Positions 17,643-26,832 of a stretch of DNA of 63,789 nucleotides are shown piece after piece. Within the stretch, counting starts at the first letter, position 1, and each line of letters starts with the position of its first letter. Source of the DNA: Candidatus Oscillochloris fontis (GTDB lineage: Bacteria > Chloroflexota > Chloroflexia > Chloroflexales > Chloroflexaceae); the NCBI RefSeq assembly GCF_004138135.1, contig NZ_RYFD01000026.1, positions 1-63,789 on the forward strand. Direction: 5' to 3'. A program made the position numbers and the translations under genes. The notes under the pieces were generated by a model. That model worked only from the letters and a program-made list of their open reading frames with translations. It had not been told where the DNA came from and did no database searches.

Positions 17643-18457
17643 GGATGCTGCCGGCTGCGATTACCACTGCGTACCATACCGAACTGGGCCTGAGCTACCT
17701 GTGCGCCGGTGATACTGGCCCGGTGCTGCTCTTTTTGCACGGCTGGGGGGCGTTCAAGGAGTTGTGGTGGATGACGCTGCGCGATCTGGGGCAGGATTAC
17801 CGCTGCTTCGCGCTCGACATGCCGGGGCATGGTGACTCGCGGCTGGGGCGGGCGGCGACGATCCCCGCTCTCGCTGAGGTGGTGATTGCCTTTTGCGAGC
17901 AGATGGGGCTGCGCGAGGTGATCCTGTTTGGCCACTCGATGGGCGGGAGTGTGGCGGCGGAGATCGCCCTCCAGCGCCCCGATCTGTTGCGCATGCTCTT
18001 CTTGGTAGATGCGGCGGTGGAGTCGCAGCGCATGCCGCTCTTCACGCGTATCTACCTGTTGCCGCATGTGGGCTGGCCCGCGCTGCGCCTGAGCCAGATG
18101 TTGGGGCGACTCTTCAGCCCGTTGGGGATGCGTGTCCCCCACGAGCATGGCGGGGGGGTGTTGCGGCCCTGGGCGCGCCGGGCGGCCTACCTGGCGCGCT
18201 TCGACCCCGAAGGACTCTATCGCCTCTTGCGCTCGCTCTTCACCCACCGCGAACCAGCGCGGCTGCGGGGCATCAGCACGCCAACCGTGGTGGTGAGCGG
18301 GCTGTTTGATCTGCTGGTGCCGATCTACCTCTCCTACCGCTTGGCGCGGCATATCCATGGAGCCAAGCTGTCCATCATCCCGGCTGCCGTCCACAACCCG
18401 ATGGATGAACGGCCAGGCGATTTTTGTCGGGTGGTGCGTAGGTTGCTTGGGGAGTAA
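17639..18457 (+). CDS. Alpha/beta hydrolase
   Basis: A 272-aa alpha/beta-fold hydrolase. The oxyanion-hole motif HGWG lies at about 38-41, the nucleophile elbow GHSMGGS near 105, and the catalytic His in AAVHNPMDERP near the C-terminus. ATG 17639 overlaps the cytochrome stop (atga), and the frame upstream of it is only a shadow of the cytochrome gene. The substrate is unknown; related enzymes include esterases and lactonases. The CHAT-WD40 gene begins 3 bp after its stop, forming a three-gene operon. Confidence 0.9.
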   Translation: MRMLPAAITTAYHTELGLSYLCAGDTGPVLLFLHGWGAFKELWWMTLRDLGQDYRCFALDMPGHGDSRLGRAATIPALAEVVIAFCEQMGLREVILFGHSMGGSVAAEIALQRPDLLRMLFLVDAAVESQRMPLFTRIYLLPHVGWPALRLSQMLGRLFSPLGMRVPHEHGGGVLRPWARRAAYLARFDPEGLYRLLRSLFTHREPARLRGISTPTVVVSGLFDLLVPIYLSYRLARHIHGAKLSIIPAAVHNPMDERPGDFCRVVRRLLGE

Positions 18458-18460
18458 GCC

Positions 18461-21400
18461 GTGGACACCTTCGAGATCACGATTCAGCGCCGCGATGGGA
18501 CGGGTTGGCCGGTTATTGTCGAGCAGAGTCATCCGCAGAGCCTGACCCCGGAACGTAGCGAGGGGCGGCTGCACTTCAACCTAGAGGAGTTGCGCGGGCT
18601 GGAGGTGCAGCCGTTGGCCTACGGGCGCTTCTTGGGCGAGGCGCTCTTTCACGGATCGATCCATGATGCCTTTCGGCGCGCCCTCGCCCGCAGCGAGGAT
18701 CGGCTGCGGGTGCTGCTCTTCATTGAAGATGCCGAACTGCGCGGGCTGCGCTGGGAGCGTCTGTGCGCCCCGATTGATGCCGATTGGCCGATTCTGGCAC
18801 TCAGTCAGCGTGCACCCTTTTCGCGCTACTTGCCCAGCCTGACCGACCGGCGCTTCCCGCAGATTGGCCGCCAGGATCTGCGTATGCTGATCGTGGCCGC
18901 TAGTCCGGCCAATATGTCCCGCTTTCGGCTCGAACCCTTCGATGTGGCGGCGGCGGTGAGCGGGGTGCAACGCGCCTTGGAGGGGCTGCCCACGAGCTTG
19001 CTGAGCGATCTGCCCGACTCGGCTGGCCCACCCAGCCTGGATGCGATCTGCGCCCAGATCAGCGCCGAACCCTTCACCATGCTGCATATTGTCTGCCATG
19101 GGCGGGTCATGCCCGATGGCGAGAGCGTGATCTTCCTGGCCCGCGACGATAATCCGGCTGAGGTTGATCCGGTTCCAGCGGCGCGTCTGATCGAGCGCCT
19201 AGGCAACCTGCAAGGAGCGCGGGGCTTGCCGCGCTTCACCTTCCTCTCGACCTGCGAGAGCGCTAGCCCCGGTGCTGATGTGGCGCTGGGCGGCTTAGCG
19301 CAACGCCTCGTGCGCGATCTGGGCATGCCCGCTGTGGTTGCGATGACCGACAAGGTGCAGATTAGTACCGCCAACGCGCTGGCTGCCGCCTTCTACCCGC
19401 GCCTGCGCGAGCATGGCGAGGTGGATCGCGCCCTGGTTGAAGCGAGTGCGGGACTCGCCGAACGCGGAACGATCCTGGTGCCGGTGCTCTTTAGTCGCCT
19501 GGGGGGCCAGCCACTCTTCAGCGACTCGCTGGATCGTCCGCTCTCCGCCGACGACATCGCCGCCGGGTTGGGTCTGCTGGGGCCACTGGTGGGTGAACGG
19601 GCGCCGATTCTGCGGGCTGAGCTTGATAGCGCCGCCGCGACCATCCGGCGCACGCTGCGTGCCGATCCGGGTGGCCTGACCCGCGAGGCGCGCCAGGAGC
19701 GCGATGCGGCAATGGCAGCCATCGAGACCATCTGTGCCGAGGCGAGCGACCTGAGTTTCCGCGCTCTGGCGCTGGGGCAACCCGTACCACCCTACGATGA
19801 GCGCTGCCCCTTCCCCGGTCTGCGCTCCTTCCGCGCCGATGGGCGCGACTTCTTCTTTGGCCGCGAACCGCTGGTGCAGCGTTTGATCCAGCGCCTCGCC
19901 CAACAGCCCTTCCTGGCTGTGCTGGGCGCAAGTGGCAGCGGCAAATCTTCGCTCGTCTTTGCCGGTGTGCTCCCGGCACTCCAAGCCAGTAGCCCCACCC
20001 TCCAAGTGATCACCTTCACCCCCGGCGAACGCCCGCAACTAGCCCTGGAATCCGCACTCGCCAGCACTGCCACGGGCGAGCGGATCGTGGTGGTGGATCA
20101 GTTTGAAGAGGCATTCACGATTTGCCAGGATCTGCAAGAGCGCAGCACCTTCTTCCAAACCCTGCTCGACCTCCATCCACAGACCCCGGTCATTATCACC
20201 ATGCGCGCCGATTTTCTGGGTGAAGTGGCCCCCTACGCTGCCCTGCGCGACCGCGTGCAGTCGGCGCAGGAACTGGTGGCCCCGATGACCCCCGAAGAGT
20301 TGCGCCGCGCCATGGAGTTGCAGGCGGCGGCGGTCGGGTTGCGCTTCGAGGCCGATCTGAGTGGCCAGATCTTGGATGATGTGCGTGGCGAGCCGGGGGC
20401 GATGCCGCTGCTGCAACACGCGCTGCAAGAACTGTGGCAGCGCCGACGCGGGCGTTGGCTACGGGCGATTGAGTACCGCAATGTGGGCGGCATTCATCAG
20501 GCGATTGCGCATACCGCCGACCAGATCTATACGGCGTGCCGCCCAGCCGATCAGGAGCGGCTACGCGACATCTTCGTGCGGCTGACGCGCCTGGATCGTG
20601 ATGCGCTGGCCGGTGAGGAGCGCCGCGATACCCGCCAGCGCGTGACGCTGCACGACCTGACACCCGCTGGGGCTGATCCGGCTCCGTTACGCGAACTGCT
20701 GCGGCAACTGGCCGATGCGCGCCTGATTGTGACGGGTGTGGATGCCAGTGGCGCAGAGACGGTGGAGGTGGCGCATGAGGCGCTGATCCGTTCGTGGCCG
20801 CGCCTACGCGGCTGGCTGGAGCAGGATCGCGCCGGGTTGCTCCTGCGCGACAGCATCCGCCAGGCGGCGCTGGAGTGGCAGCGCGAGGCGCACGATCCAG
20901 CGCTGCTCTTCCGGGGTGGCCGCCTCGATGAAGCCCTGGCGCTCGCGCTGCTGGCGCGTTTCGCCCCGAATGAACTAGAACGCCATTTCCTGGATGCCTC
21001 AGCCGCACAGCGGGAACAAGAAGCCGCCGAAAAAGAGGCCGTGCGCCAGCGCGAACTTGAACAGGCCCGCGCCCTCGCCGCCGAGCAGCAGCAACGTGCC
21101 GAAGAGCAGGCCACCGCCGCAAGCCAACTGCGGCGCCGAGCGATCTTCCTGGCGGGCGTCGCCGTCGTCGCCGTGGTCGCCATGGTCGCGGCGGTCATCT
21201 TCGGGGCGCAGGCGCAACGCAGCGAGCAAGCCGCCAAGCTCAGTGCCGCCGAGGCCAACCAACGCGCCCTGATCGCCAACGCCCAAACCTTTGCTGGCCA
21301 GGGTCAAACCGACTTGGCCATGGCGCTCAGTTTTCAGGCTGCGAGTAGTGACAGCCCCTTGCGGGCGGCGAATAGCGTGCTGGCCAGCATTGCCGAGAAC

Positions 21401-23320
21401 GCCGCGCGCTGGCGCATCAAGCCGGAGAGCAGCACCCCGATCTATGGCATGACCGTTAGCCCACAGGGCGATCAACTCTTTCTTGCCGCCGACAGCGGGG
21501 TTGAAGTGTGGGGAATGGAACAGGGAACACTGCTGCGCAGCCTGAGTCTGAGCGCGATCAGCAACCTCGCAGTAGCGCCGCAAAACAGCGAGCCGATGAT
21601 GATCATGGACGCCAATGGCCAACTTGTCCCCGTGGAGAGCGCTCCACAGACACTTGGTGTTGGGCAACTCATCATCAGCCCCGATGGCAGCCAGGTGGTG
21701 GCCACATCTAGCTACTCGCTGCTCAGTTGGGGCGTGGCGGGCGGGCGATCCTACCGCGAAGCCCTCGGCGAGATGCAGCCGGGGCTAATAGACTTTTTGC
21801 CCGACAGCCACACCCTGGCGCTCGCAAGCAGCAGTGAAGGCCCGCTGCTCTTCGATCTGGCCACGCAGCGCATCACGCGCCGCTTCAGCCCGCCCGCCGA
21901 CACCTTCAGCCTGATCAGCCTGGATGTGAACCAGCAAGGCAGCCTCATCGCCGCAGTCTACGAGTCCCCTGCAATGGTGGTGATCTGGGATCTGCGGTCG
22001 AGCAACCCCAACCCCATCCACACGATCACCAACGAAGGCGGCTACTATGGGCCAGCCATGTTCAGTGCCGATGGCAGCCGCTTGGCCGTGATCGTGAACG
22101 GGCTAACCGTTGAGGTGTGGGAGACCAACAGCTACAGCCTGCTCTTCAGCATTAAGCACGACACCCTGGTGACGGCGCTGGCGCTGCACCCCGACAACCA
22201 CATGGTCGCTACCGGCACCACCGACGGCCTGGTTCACCTGTGGAGCGACATGAACGCCGAGCGGTCGGGCGAAGCCGAAGAGCTACGCCGTTACAGCGGG
22301 CACACCCAGGGCATCAGCATCAACACCCCCATAGACAGCCTCATCTTCAGCCCCGACGGCAGCCGGATCATCTCGGCAGCGCGTGACATGTCGGTACGGG
22401 TATGGGACAGCGCCGGGTACACCACACCCAATGATGCGTGGCCCAGTGAAGAAGCCGCGAGCTACCCAGATGTAGGCGGGCAGATCGTGGCGGTGAGCGC
22501 CGACCAGCAGCAGATCGCCATCTTCCGCAGCCCGGACGGATCTGCGCCAGAGTATGGTTCCACCGGCGACATTGGGATCTGGAATATGGCACAGGGAAGC
22601 GCCCAGATGTTAGGCAGCGGCGCACTCTTACCCTTGGCCCACTTCAGCCCCGATGGTAGCACCTTCTTGGTGCAGGACAGCAGCGGCATGCTCCAGATCT
22701 ACACCACCGCGAACCTCAGCCTCGTGCGCGAGCTAGGGCCGATCAACGGCATCTACCGCATCAGCCCCAACGGACAACAGATCGCCGCACAGAGCAAGGC
22801 CGAAAATGGCACACAGACCATTGCGCTGTGGGATCTGACGAGCGGCAGCATCAGCGCCACACTCAATGGCGAGCAGTCTGAAATTTACAGCAGCGCCTAC
22901 ACCAAGGATGGGAGGCTGTTAGCGGTGGGGTATGAGAACGGGCGGATCGAAATCTGGGATGTGGGCAGCGCCAGCCTCCGCCACAGCATCATTGCGCACC
23001 GCCAACTGGTGATGAGCCTGGATTTCAGCCACGATCAGCACTACCTACTGAGTGGCGGGGGTGACAAACTGGTGCGCTTGTGGGATGTTGCGAGTGGAGA
23101 GCTTGAGCGCGACTTCAGCAGCCTGCTGGACGTGATCGCCAGCGTTGCGCTCAGTGCTAACGGAGATCTGGTACATGCCACCGACCAACTCGGCAACAGC
23201 GTGACATGGAGCAACCTCACCGGCAAGGCACTCGTCGAGTGGGTACGAGCCAACCGCTACCTCCCCGAACTCAGTTGTGCTGAGCGAGCGCGCTACCTGG
23301 TGGAGCCAATTTGTCCATAA
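18461..23320 (+). CDS. CHAT protease-like / STAND NTPase / transmembrane / WD40 fusion protein
   Basis: This 1619-aa protein joins four modules. An N-terminal CHAT (caspase-like) domain, about 1-350, has its catalytic pair visible: H213 in LHIVCHGR and C265 in FLSTCESA. A STAND-type NTPase, about 450-880, has Walker A GASGSGKSS with K495 and Walker B-like RIVVVDQFEEAF. A charged coiled coil and one membrane segment follow (about 895-915, IFLAGVAVVAVVAMVAAVIF). The remainder is WD40-type repeats (DGSRIISAARDMSVRVWDS, SGGGDKLVRLWDV). CHAT-STAND-repeat proteins are thought to act as regulated proteases in signalling or defence. Start is GTG with a ggggag ribosome binding site. Confidence 0.9.
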   Translation: MDTFEITIQRRDGTGWPVIVEQSHPQSLTPERSEGRLHFNLEELRGLEVQPLAYGRFLGEALFHGSIHDAFRRALARSEDRLRVLLFIEDAELRGLRWERLCAPIDADWPILALSQRAPFSRYLPSLTDRRFPQIGRQDLRMLIVAASPANMSRFRLEPFDVAAAVSGVQRALEGLPTSLLSDLPDSAGPPSLDAICAQISAEPFTMLHIVCHGRVMPDGESVIFLARDDNPAEVDPVPAARLIERLGNLQGARGLPRFTFLSTCESASPGADVALGGLAQRLVRDLGMPAVVAMTDKVQISTANALAAAFYPRLREHGEVDRALVEASAGLAERGTILVPVLFSRLGGQPLFSDSLDRPLSADDIAAGLGLLGPLVGERAPILRAELDSAAATIRRTLRADPGGLTREARQERDAAMAAIETICAEASDLSFRALALGQPVPPYDERCPFPGLRSFRADGRDFFFGREPLVQRLIQRLAQQPFLAVLGASGSGKSSLVFAGVLPALQASSPTLQVITFTPGERPQLALESALASTATGERIVVVDQFEEAFTICQDLQERSTFFQTLLDLHPQTPVIITMRADFLGEVAPYAALRDRVQSAQELVAPMTPEELRRAMELQAAAVGLRFEADLSGQILDDVRGEPGAMPLLQHALQELWQRRRGRWLRAIEYRNVGGIHQAIAHTADQIYTACRPADQERLRDIFVRLTRLDRDALAGEERRDTRQRVTLHDLTPAGADPAPLRELLRQLADARLIVTGVDASGAETVEVAHEALIRSWPRLRGWLEQDRAGLLLRDSIRQAALEWQREAHDPALLFRGGRLDEALALALLARFAPNELERHFLDASAAQREQEAAEKEAVRQRELEQARALAAEQQQRAEEQATAASQLRRRAIFLAGVAVVAVVAMVAAVIFGAQAQRSEQAAKLSAAEANQRALIANAQTFAGQGQTDLAMALSFQAASSDSPLRAANSVLASIAENAARWRIKPESSTPIYGMTVSPQGDQLFLAADSGVEVWGMEQGTLLRSLSLSAISNLAVAPQNSEPMMIMDANGQLVPVESAPQTLGVGQLIISPDGSQVVATSSYSLLSWGVAGGRSYREALGEMQPGLIDFLPDSHTLALASSSEGPLLFDLATQRITRRFSPPADTFSLISLDVNQQGSLIAAVYESPAMVVIWDLRSSNPNPIHTITNEGGYYGPAMFSADGSRLAVIVNGLTVEVWETNSYSLLFSIKHDTLVTALALHPDNHMVATGTTDGLVHLWSDMNAERSGEAEELRRYSGHTQGISINTPIDSLIFSPDGSRIISAARDMSVRVWDSAGYTTPNDAWPSEEAASYPDVGGQIVAVSADQQQIAIFRSPDGSAPEYGSTGDIGIWNMAQGSAQMLGSGALLPLAHFSPDGSTFLVQDSSGMLQIYTTANLSLVRELGPINGIYRISPNGQQIAAQSKAENGTQTIALWDLTSGSISATLNGEQSEIYSSAYTKDGRLLAVGYENGRIEIWDVGSASLRHSIIAHRQLVMSLDFSHDQHYLLSGGGDKLVRLWDVASGELERDFSSLLDVIASVALSANGDLVHATDQLGNSVTWSNLTGKALVEWVRANRYLPELSCAERARYLVEPICP

Positions 23321-23341
23321 CATGAAGGGGTGTAGCGGTTC

Positions 23342-23777
23342 TGCACAGAGCGCTATACCCCCGATTCTGTTCTCTGCCGCCATCTCTCTCTCCGCCAACG
23401 GCGAAGGCCGCTCCTAGCGCACCGGGGATTACCCGATTTACCGTCGCGGCGGCGATACGAGCGAGCGGGGTGGTACAAACGCCGTGCGGCTCCCACCGAT
23501 AAGCCCGCCCCACATACCTTGCTCCCCATCAGCCGGCGCAGTCGCCTGGCCGCCGACATCACTGCCGACGCCGGTGGGCTCTTACCCACACCCTTTCACC
23601 CCTCACCGGGCGCACCCGGCGGGTCTGCTCTCTGTTGCCGTCTTGCGTCGCGCTGGCGTTACCACCAACGTGCCCCCACTTGCGGTTTCGTGGGGCGACC
23701 TTCCACCCCGATGGGGTGGGCGAGGAGTCGGGAAGTTCCTCTGGAGAAGACTCCAGCGGCGGCACACGCTCTGTGCA
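23342..23777 (-). ncRNA. rnpB: RNase P RNA (bacterial class A)
   Basis: The catalytic RNA of tRNA 5' processing, about 436 nt. On the minus strand I see the terminal helix P1 (tgcacagagcg pairing with cgctctgtgca) and the conserved cores gaggaacttccc, acagagagcagacccgcc, a gggtgaaagggtg/gtaagagccc segment, and the 3' core agaacagaatcggggg. These occur in the correct order for RNase P RNA. A -10 box tatact sits just upstream (23786-23791). Several open frames across this stretch are shadows. Exact ends are estimated from P1. Confidence 0.88.
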
Positions 23778-23785
23778 TTCGGGCT

Positions 23786-23791
23786 AGTATA
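23786..23791 (-). promoter_or_regulatory. -10 element for RNase P RNA
   Basis: On the minus strand tatact lies 8 nt before the predicted 5' end of the RNase P RNA. A good -35 box at 16-18 nt is not obvious (tagtgt at 17 nt). Confidence 0.5.
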
Positions 23792-23871
23792 CCACGGCAT
23801 AAGGTCATACACTATGTTGGTTATCGTGCAGGTCAACTTACCGCAGGGGCTAACGCCCCACGGCTTGTACC

Positions 23872-24261
23872 TCACTCCTGACGCCTAGGCGTCGGGACGG
23901 ATACGATTGGCTGGTTGACAGGCAGCCCGCCCGCAGGAGATGTACCCCCACGGGCATGGTACGTGGCCGCACTATTCCGCGCCGCGTTGAGGTCGGCATG
24001 CAGCTCGAAGCCACACACCCGACACACAAACCGACCACGGGAACGGCGGTTGTTGCGGGCGATATGCCCACAGCAGCTACAGGTCTGCGAGGTATGCCGG
24101 GGATCGACCCCAGCCACCGTACACCCCCGTCCCTCGGCTTTGTACTCGACAAATCCCTTGATCTGCGCAAACGACCAGCGATGCACCCGGCGGCTGGTTT
24201 CCGTAAGGGATACCACCTGTGCGGAAGCGGGAATTAATCGGATTCGGATGGTTCGCTGCAT
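23872..24261 (-). pseudogene. tnpB: Internally deleted TnpB (IS200/IS605 accessory nuclease)
   Basis: The 129-aa frame joins the first 26 or so residues of a TnpB-like protein (MQRTIRIRLIPASAQ) to the last 100. The C-terminal part has RWSFAQIKGFVEYKA, the four-Cys zinc finger (CSCCG ... CRVCG) and the final RuvC motif HADLNAARN. The whole middle, including the first catalytic Asp and the RuvC-II Glu, is missing, so it cannot be an active RNA-guided nuclease; a full TnpB is about 370-400 aa. The frame is intact across the junction. It lies directly upstream of RNase P RNA. Confidence 0.85.
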
Positions 24262-24442
24262 GCGTGTAGTATAACACAAATGTGCGCTTTTAGCAAATCG
24301 CAAGCCGTTGTTCGCGGCGCACGTATCCGAGGACTTCGGCGAGCTCAGTCGAGCCGTGCGTGCCTTCCATGCGCCGCGTCCGCGTTTCCTTTGCCGGGGT
24401 TAAAACCCCGCAACTACCACGCGGGTTCGGATGGTGTACGAT

Positions 24443-24488
24443 CAATTGCAGGAGATCATCTCTGGCAATTGCAGGAGATCATCTCCGG
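24443..24488. repeat. 23-bp tandem direct repeat
   Basis: Two adjacent copies of caattgcaggagatcatctc plus 3 bp (tgg/cgg), differing at one base, lie 62 bp before the pilin-like start codon. They could be operator sites or a simple duplication. The upstream stretch 24304-24440 contains the hairpin ccggggttaaaaccccg, perhaps an end of the TnpB element. Confidence 0.8.
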
Positions 24489-24549
24489 GTACGTTCATGA
24501 TCTTGACCGAACTTTAACTTTTGCGCGGCCCCTACGAAGGACGGTTGGT

Positions 24550-25245
24550 ATGCAGCACCTACAACAACACAAACAGCATGGTCAATCGGCAGTTGAAATT
24601 GGTCTCCTCCTTGCGCTGATGGCTGGTATAGTCATCGCCACGATGAGCATCACCGGCACTAGCACCGAAGATGTCTATTGCCAAGTGAGCAGCGCCTTTG
24701 GTGGCGGGAGTTGCGGGGCAGACACACCACTCATGCAAGAGGATTTCAACGACATGAGTGACTGGAAGGTGGTATCGGGGTCGTGGAAAAATAGTGGCGG
24801 GGTGCTGCACGGCAACTCCGGGGAGGGACGGATCTTCGCTCCGCCGATCAACGCCAGCGACTATACAGTAGATGTGGGCATGGGGCGGCTGACCGCCGGA
24901 AACGGCTATGGAATCTTCTTCCGCGCCGACAACATCACCAAAGTGAACGGCTACACCTTCCAATACGATCCCGGCTTAGGCGGCTTCGCCTTCCGCAAAT
25001 GGGTCAACGGCAACGAGATTGATAAACCCATCGCCTTCGTCAAGGCTCCTGCGGGCTACAACTGGCACAACACCGATCGTCAAGTGCAAGTGCAAGTGAA
25101 GGGCGCTACCTTTACCGCCGTCATTGACGGCAAACCCGTACTCTCAGTCACCGACGCGACCTATAGCCAGGGCGGCATCGGATTGCGCACCTGGTACGGC
25201 ACCCAAGCCGACTTTGACAACATCACGGTACGTCCGACCCGTTAA
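24550..25245 (+). CDS. Pilin-like protein with C-terminal LamG/DUF1080-like domain
   Basis: The 231-aa product begins with a short basic leader followed by GQSAVEIGLLLALMAGIVIAT, very like Flp/TadE-type prepilin N-termini (G, then hydrophobic helix with Glu at +5). After a Cys-containing linker (about 35-60), residues about 60-230 form a beta-rich jelly-roll-like domain (DWKVVSGSWKNSGGVLHG ... FDNITVRPT) similar to DUF1080/concanavalin-like lectin domains. It may be a surface-displayed glycan-binding minor pilin. ATG 24550 has a gaagga site; the longer frame from 24280 is non-coding upstream DNA. Confidence 0.7.
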   Translation: MQHLQQHKQHGQSAVEIGLLLALMAGIVIATMSITGTSTEDVYCQVSSAFGGGSCGADTPLMQEDFNDMSDWKVVSGSWKNSGGVLHGNSGEGRIFAPPINASDYTVDVGMGRLTAGNGYGIFFRADNITKVNGYTFQYDPGLGGFAFRKWVNGNEIDKPIAFVKAPAGYNWHNTDRQVQVQVKGATFTAVIDGKPVLSVTDATYSQGGIGLRTWYGTQADFDNITVRPTR

Positions 25246-25261
25246 TACGATGAGGTGTCCT

Positions 25262-25699
25262 ATGTTCTTCCAACAACTCATCCCCCCCAAACCACACCCG
25301 CGCCAATTCCCGCCACCCCGCCCGTATGAATGGGAGATTCGGGTAGGAGTACGGATTGGAACCCTGATCTTAGCGTTGGTTCTTGTCATCCTCGTCATCA
25401 TCAAGATCGCCCAGAGTCCCGTGATGGGCAACATCGGCGGCTATGGCAGCATCAGTGGCGTCGTGATCGACTCGGCTGGACGCCCTACCAGCGCCGAGAT
25501 CATTATTGAGCAGACCAACCTCATCATCCAGACCGATGCCAACGGGCGCTTTACGCTTGAGAAGGTGCCAGCCGGAGCGCACCTCATGGTTGTCGCACGC
25601 GGCAATTTGGGTGTCGAGTACCCAATCGTGGCCGTCGCAGGCAACAGCGTGGATATTGGCCAAGTGGAGGTGGTAACCACGGCGGTGCCGGAGCGGTAG
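25262..25699 (+). CDS. Membrane-anchored protein with carboxypeptidase-regulatory-like domain
   Basis: About 145 aa: a proline-rich N-terminus, one membrane segment (TLILALVLVILVIIKIA, about 33-49), and a beta-sandwich CarboxypepD_reg-like domain outside (GSISGVVIDSAGRPTSAEIII ... DANGRFTLEKVPAGAH). Such domains are structural or adhesive. The gene starts 16 bp after the pilin-like gene (gaggtg site) and is probably co-transcribed, suggesting a shared surface role. ATG 25250 is an alternative start giving four more residues. Confidence 0.7.
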   Translation: MFFQQLIPPKPHPRQFPPPRPYEWEIRVGVRIGTLILALVLVILVIIKIAQSPVMGNIGGYGSISGVVIDSAGRPTSAEIIIEQTNLIIQTDANGRFTLEKVPAGAHLMVVARGNLGVEYPIVAVAGNSVDIGQVEVVTTAVPER

Positions 25700-25777
25700 C
25701 GAGTGGGGAATAAATACTCCTACGTGGAGCGTGGGCGTTGCGCGTAGGAGTGTAAACAATAACCCGAAAGAACCCTC

Positions 25778-25811
25778 TTGCAAAACTTCAAAGCTGTGCT
25801 ATGATTAGCAC
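25778..25811 (+). promoter_or_regulatory. Promoter with overlapping dyad, restriction-modification genes
   Basis: TTGCAA (25778-25783), a 16-bp spacer and TATGAT (25800-25805) form a good sigma-70 promoter. A perfect dyad, gtgcta-tgat-tagcac (25796-25811), overlaps the -10 box and is placed to serve as an operator. The first gene begins 46 bp downstream of the dyad. Confidence 0.6.
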
Positions 25812-25856
25812 AGACGTATTCAACACGTTTTCGTTTAGATACAAAGGAAGAGAAAT

Positions 25857-26819
25857 ATGAGTTCTATACATGCACTATCGGCATTTGAAGATGTTCTCAC
25901 AGTTTCAGTAGAAGACATTGAGTTTAGATTACAGGGTCATACTTCCATTGAATGGTCGGATTTTATTTTAAATCCACGAACATTACGTGGTAGTGATTTT
26001 CTTATGCGTTGGTCTCAGGGTGTTTGGAGCGAAGAACGTATAGTACAAGCTGTCAATGCAACGAACCTTTACTACGCAGTCCCCTATGGGCCTAGCGGAA
26101 CTGCACCTGATCATGATGTTCGTGAATTTGAACTGTATTTTGAACGATTAGATGCGGCAGGACTAGGGAAAATTAAGCGACCAGATCTTCTTGTCTTTAG
26201 AAAAAACGATCAATCTGTAGTTGATATGATAATAGACGAACTTGGTGGGCTTACAGAACTTCCATTCATCTCAGAAGACAACATGAAAGAGCTACTTAAA
26301 AAAGCTATCGTAGCAATTGAGTGTGAAAATAGTTTATGGAGAGCAGAGCAAATGCCAGATTACAATACACCTATGCGAAGTCAAAAGCGTTTAGGTGGAA
26401 AGTTGGGATTAAAGAAAGCGGCTGTACTTCCAACAATCATCATCAAGGAACAAGATCTACAACCCCTCCAAGACTGGCAAGACTATGCTGGAGTGCCAAT
26501 TCACATTTGGCACGTATTTTATGACAAAGCTTACGGAATTGCGCTTGATGAAGCACAGAAACTCATTAGAGAAGGGCTTATTGAACCAACGAAACACGTT
26601 TTTCAAGCTCCTAATGGTGCCACTTCACAGAAAGTAATCTATAAATTTTACTATCATTATGCGTATAAACTTGGTCATTCACAAGAAGAACCTTCTCTGG
26701 TTGCTAAATCCATCACTGATAAAAATGGGCATATTTTGCCATACGTTGCCTTCAGTGGTGGCATGTTATCACTAGACAATGATGTATTTGAAGTTTTGGA
26801 TGAGCTTACGAATAGGTGA
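25857..26819 (+). CDS. AccI-like type II restriction endonuclease
   Basis: The 320-aa protein has an EC-N-type nuclease segment (KRPDLLVF, then AIVAIECENSLWRAEQ about residues 155-170), consistent with a PD-(D/E)xK core. It resembles AccI-type restriction enzymes, which cut GTMKAC, by overall pattern, and it is followed 13 bp later by an adenine methyltransferase. G+C is clearly lower than in neighbours (A/T-ending codons dominate), indicating horizontal transfer. The ribosome site aaggaag precedes ATG. The family name is a recollection of pattern and needs a database search. Confidence 0.7.
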   Translation: MSSIHALSAFEDVLTVSVEDIEFRLQGHTSIEWSDFILNPRTLRGSDFLMRWSQGVWSEERIVQAVNATNLYYAVPYGPSGTAPDHDVREFELYFERLDAAGLGKIKRPDLLVFRKNDQSVVDMIIDELGGLTELPFISEDNMKELLKKAIVAIECENSLWRAEQMPDYNTPMRSQKRLGGKLGLKKAAVLPTIIIKEQDLQPLQDWQDYAGVPIHIWHVFYDKAYGIALDEAQKLIREGLIEPTKHVFQAPNGATSQKVIYKFYYHYAYKLGHSQEEPSLVAKSITDKNGHILPYVAFSGGMLSLDNDVFEVLDELTNR

Positions 26820-26832
26820 AAAGGCAACCCTA

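Noticed and set aside
23353-23888. Several frames of 65-134 aa on both strands
   Set aside because: They overlap RNase P RNA, identified by ordered conserved cores and P1 pairing.
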